Below are positions 14,171 through 14,243 of a DNA stretch of 14,243 nucleotides, piece after piece. The notes under the pieces are model-generated. The model worked only from the letters and a program-made list of their open reading frames with translations. It did no database searches and was not told the origin of the DNA. Position 1 is the first letter of the stretch. The number at the start of each line of letters is the position of its first letter. Both the position numbers and the translations under genes were made by a program. Location: positions 1-14,243 of the forward strand of contig JBEHYA010000051.1 of the NCBI GenBank assembly GCA_048498415.1, read 5' to 3'. Source of the DNA: JBEHYA01 sp048498415. Its GTDB lineage: Bacteria > Pseudomonadota > Alphaproteobacteria > UBA9219 > RGZA01.

Positions 14171-14243
14171 GTCATGCCGGCGAAGGCCGGCATCCACGAC
14201 AGGCCACAAGACAAAAGCTTTGTTTAATGGCTTCTCGTGGATC
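14171..14243. repeat. Palindromic repeat doublet upstream of lpdA, cut by the window end
   Basis: A perfect hairpin ATGCCGGC-GAAG-GCCGGCAT (14174-14193) is followed by CCACGA. The window ends in TCGTGGATC, the inverse complement of GATCCACGA, so an inverted partner arm probably begins here and continues outside. The 40 or so bases between hold AAAGCTTT and nothing else I recognise. Confidence 0.65.

Overview
The window looks like core chromosome from an alphaproteobacterium of moderately high GC. The evidence is an RNase E with a large acidic insertion in its S1 region and a C-terminal GWW motif, the aroQ-accB-accC order, a metal-dependent (class II) KdsA, and the lpdA-lipA-ratA (Coq10-type) order. 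Assignment below class is not supported by what I can see; a Rhodospirillales- or Micavibrio-like lineage is only a guess. No tRNA, rRNA, CRISPR, transposase or phage gene is visible. No stretch longer than 300 bases lacks a gene.

Layout, plus strand (1-11150): 3' part of rne (RNase E); a secreted M48 metalloprotease with TPR repeats; a DsbA-family periplasmic thiol oxidoreductase; a compact set of YceI, cytochrome b561 and a second YceI; then aroQ (type II dehydroquinase), accB and accC (biotin carboxyl carrier and biotin carboxylase), prfB (release factor 2, made by a programmed +1 frameshift), and kdsA (KDO-8-phosphate synthase). Layout, minus strand (11236-14149): lpdA (dihydrolipoyl dehydrogenase), lipA (lipoyl synthase) and ratA (START-domain protein, Coq10/RatA family). 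The two blocks converge between kdsA and ratA.

How the genes work together: DsbA, the two YceI proteins and b561 suggest envelope thiol and quinone redox, next to an envelope protease. aroQ, accB and accC supply chorismate and malonyl-CoA, and kdsA supplies LPS inner-core sugar. lpdA, lipA and ratA serve 2-oxoacid dehydrogenases, lipoylation and ubiquinone function.

Most notable non-coding content: (1) short-palindrome doublets in several intergenic gaps. Two are 77-nt copies (11157-11233 and 12676-12752) whose hairpin stems differ by compensatory changes; one is a 29-nt perfect inverted pair (10196-10301); one is degenerate (4570-4635); one is cut by the window end (from 14171). They resemble REP/REPIN elements. 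(2) A textbook prfB frameshift site at 9115-9130. (3) A TATAAT box placed so that lipA may be transcribed as a leaderless mRNA, with a perfect 14-bp palindrome in the promoter spacer. (4) An in-frame TAA just upstream of the visible rne reading frame. (5) An AccC with substitutions at normally conserved motif positions. I see no clear previously undescribed multi-gene system; the repeat family is the best candidate for something new.
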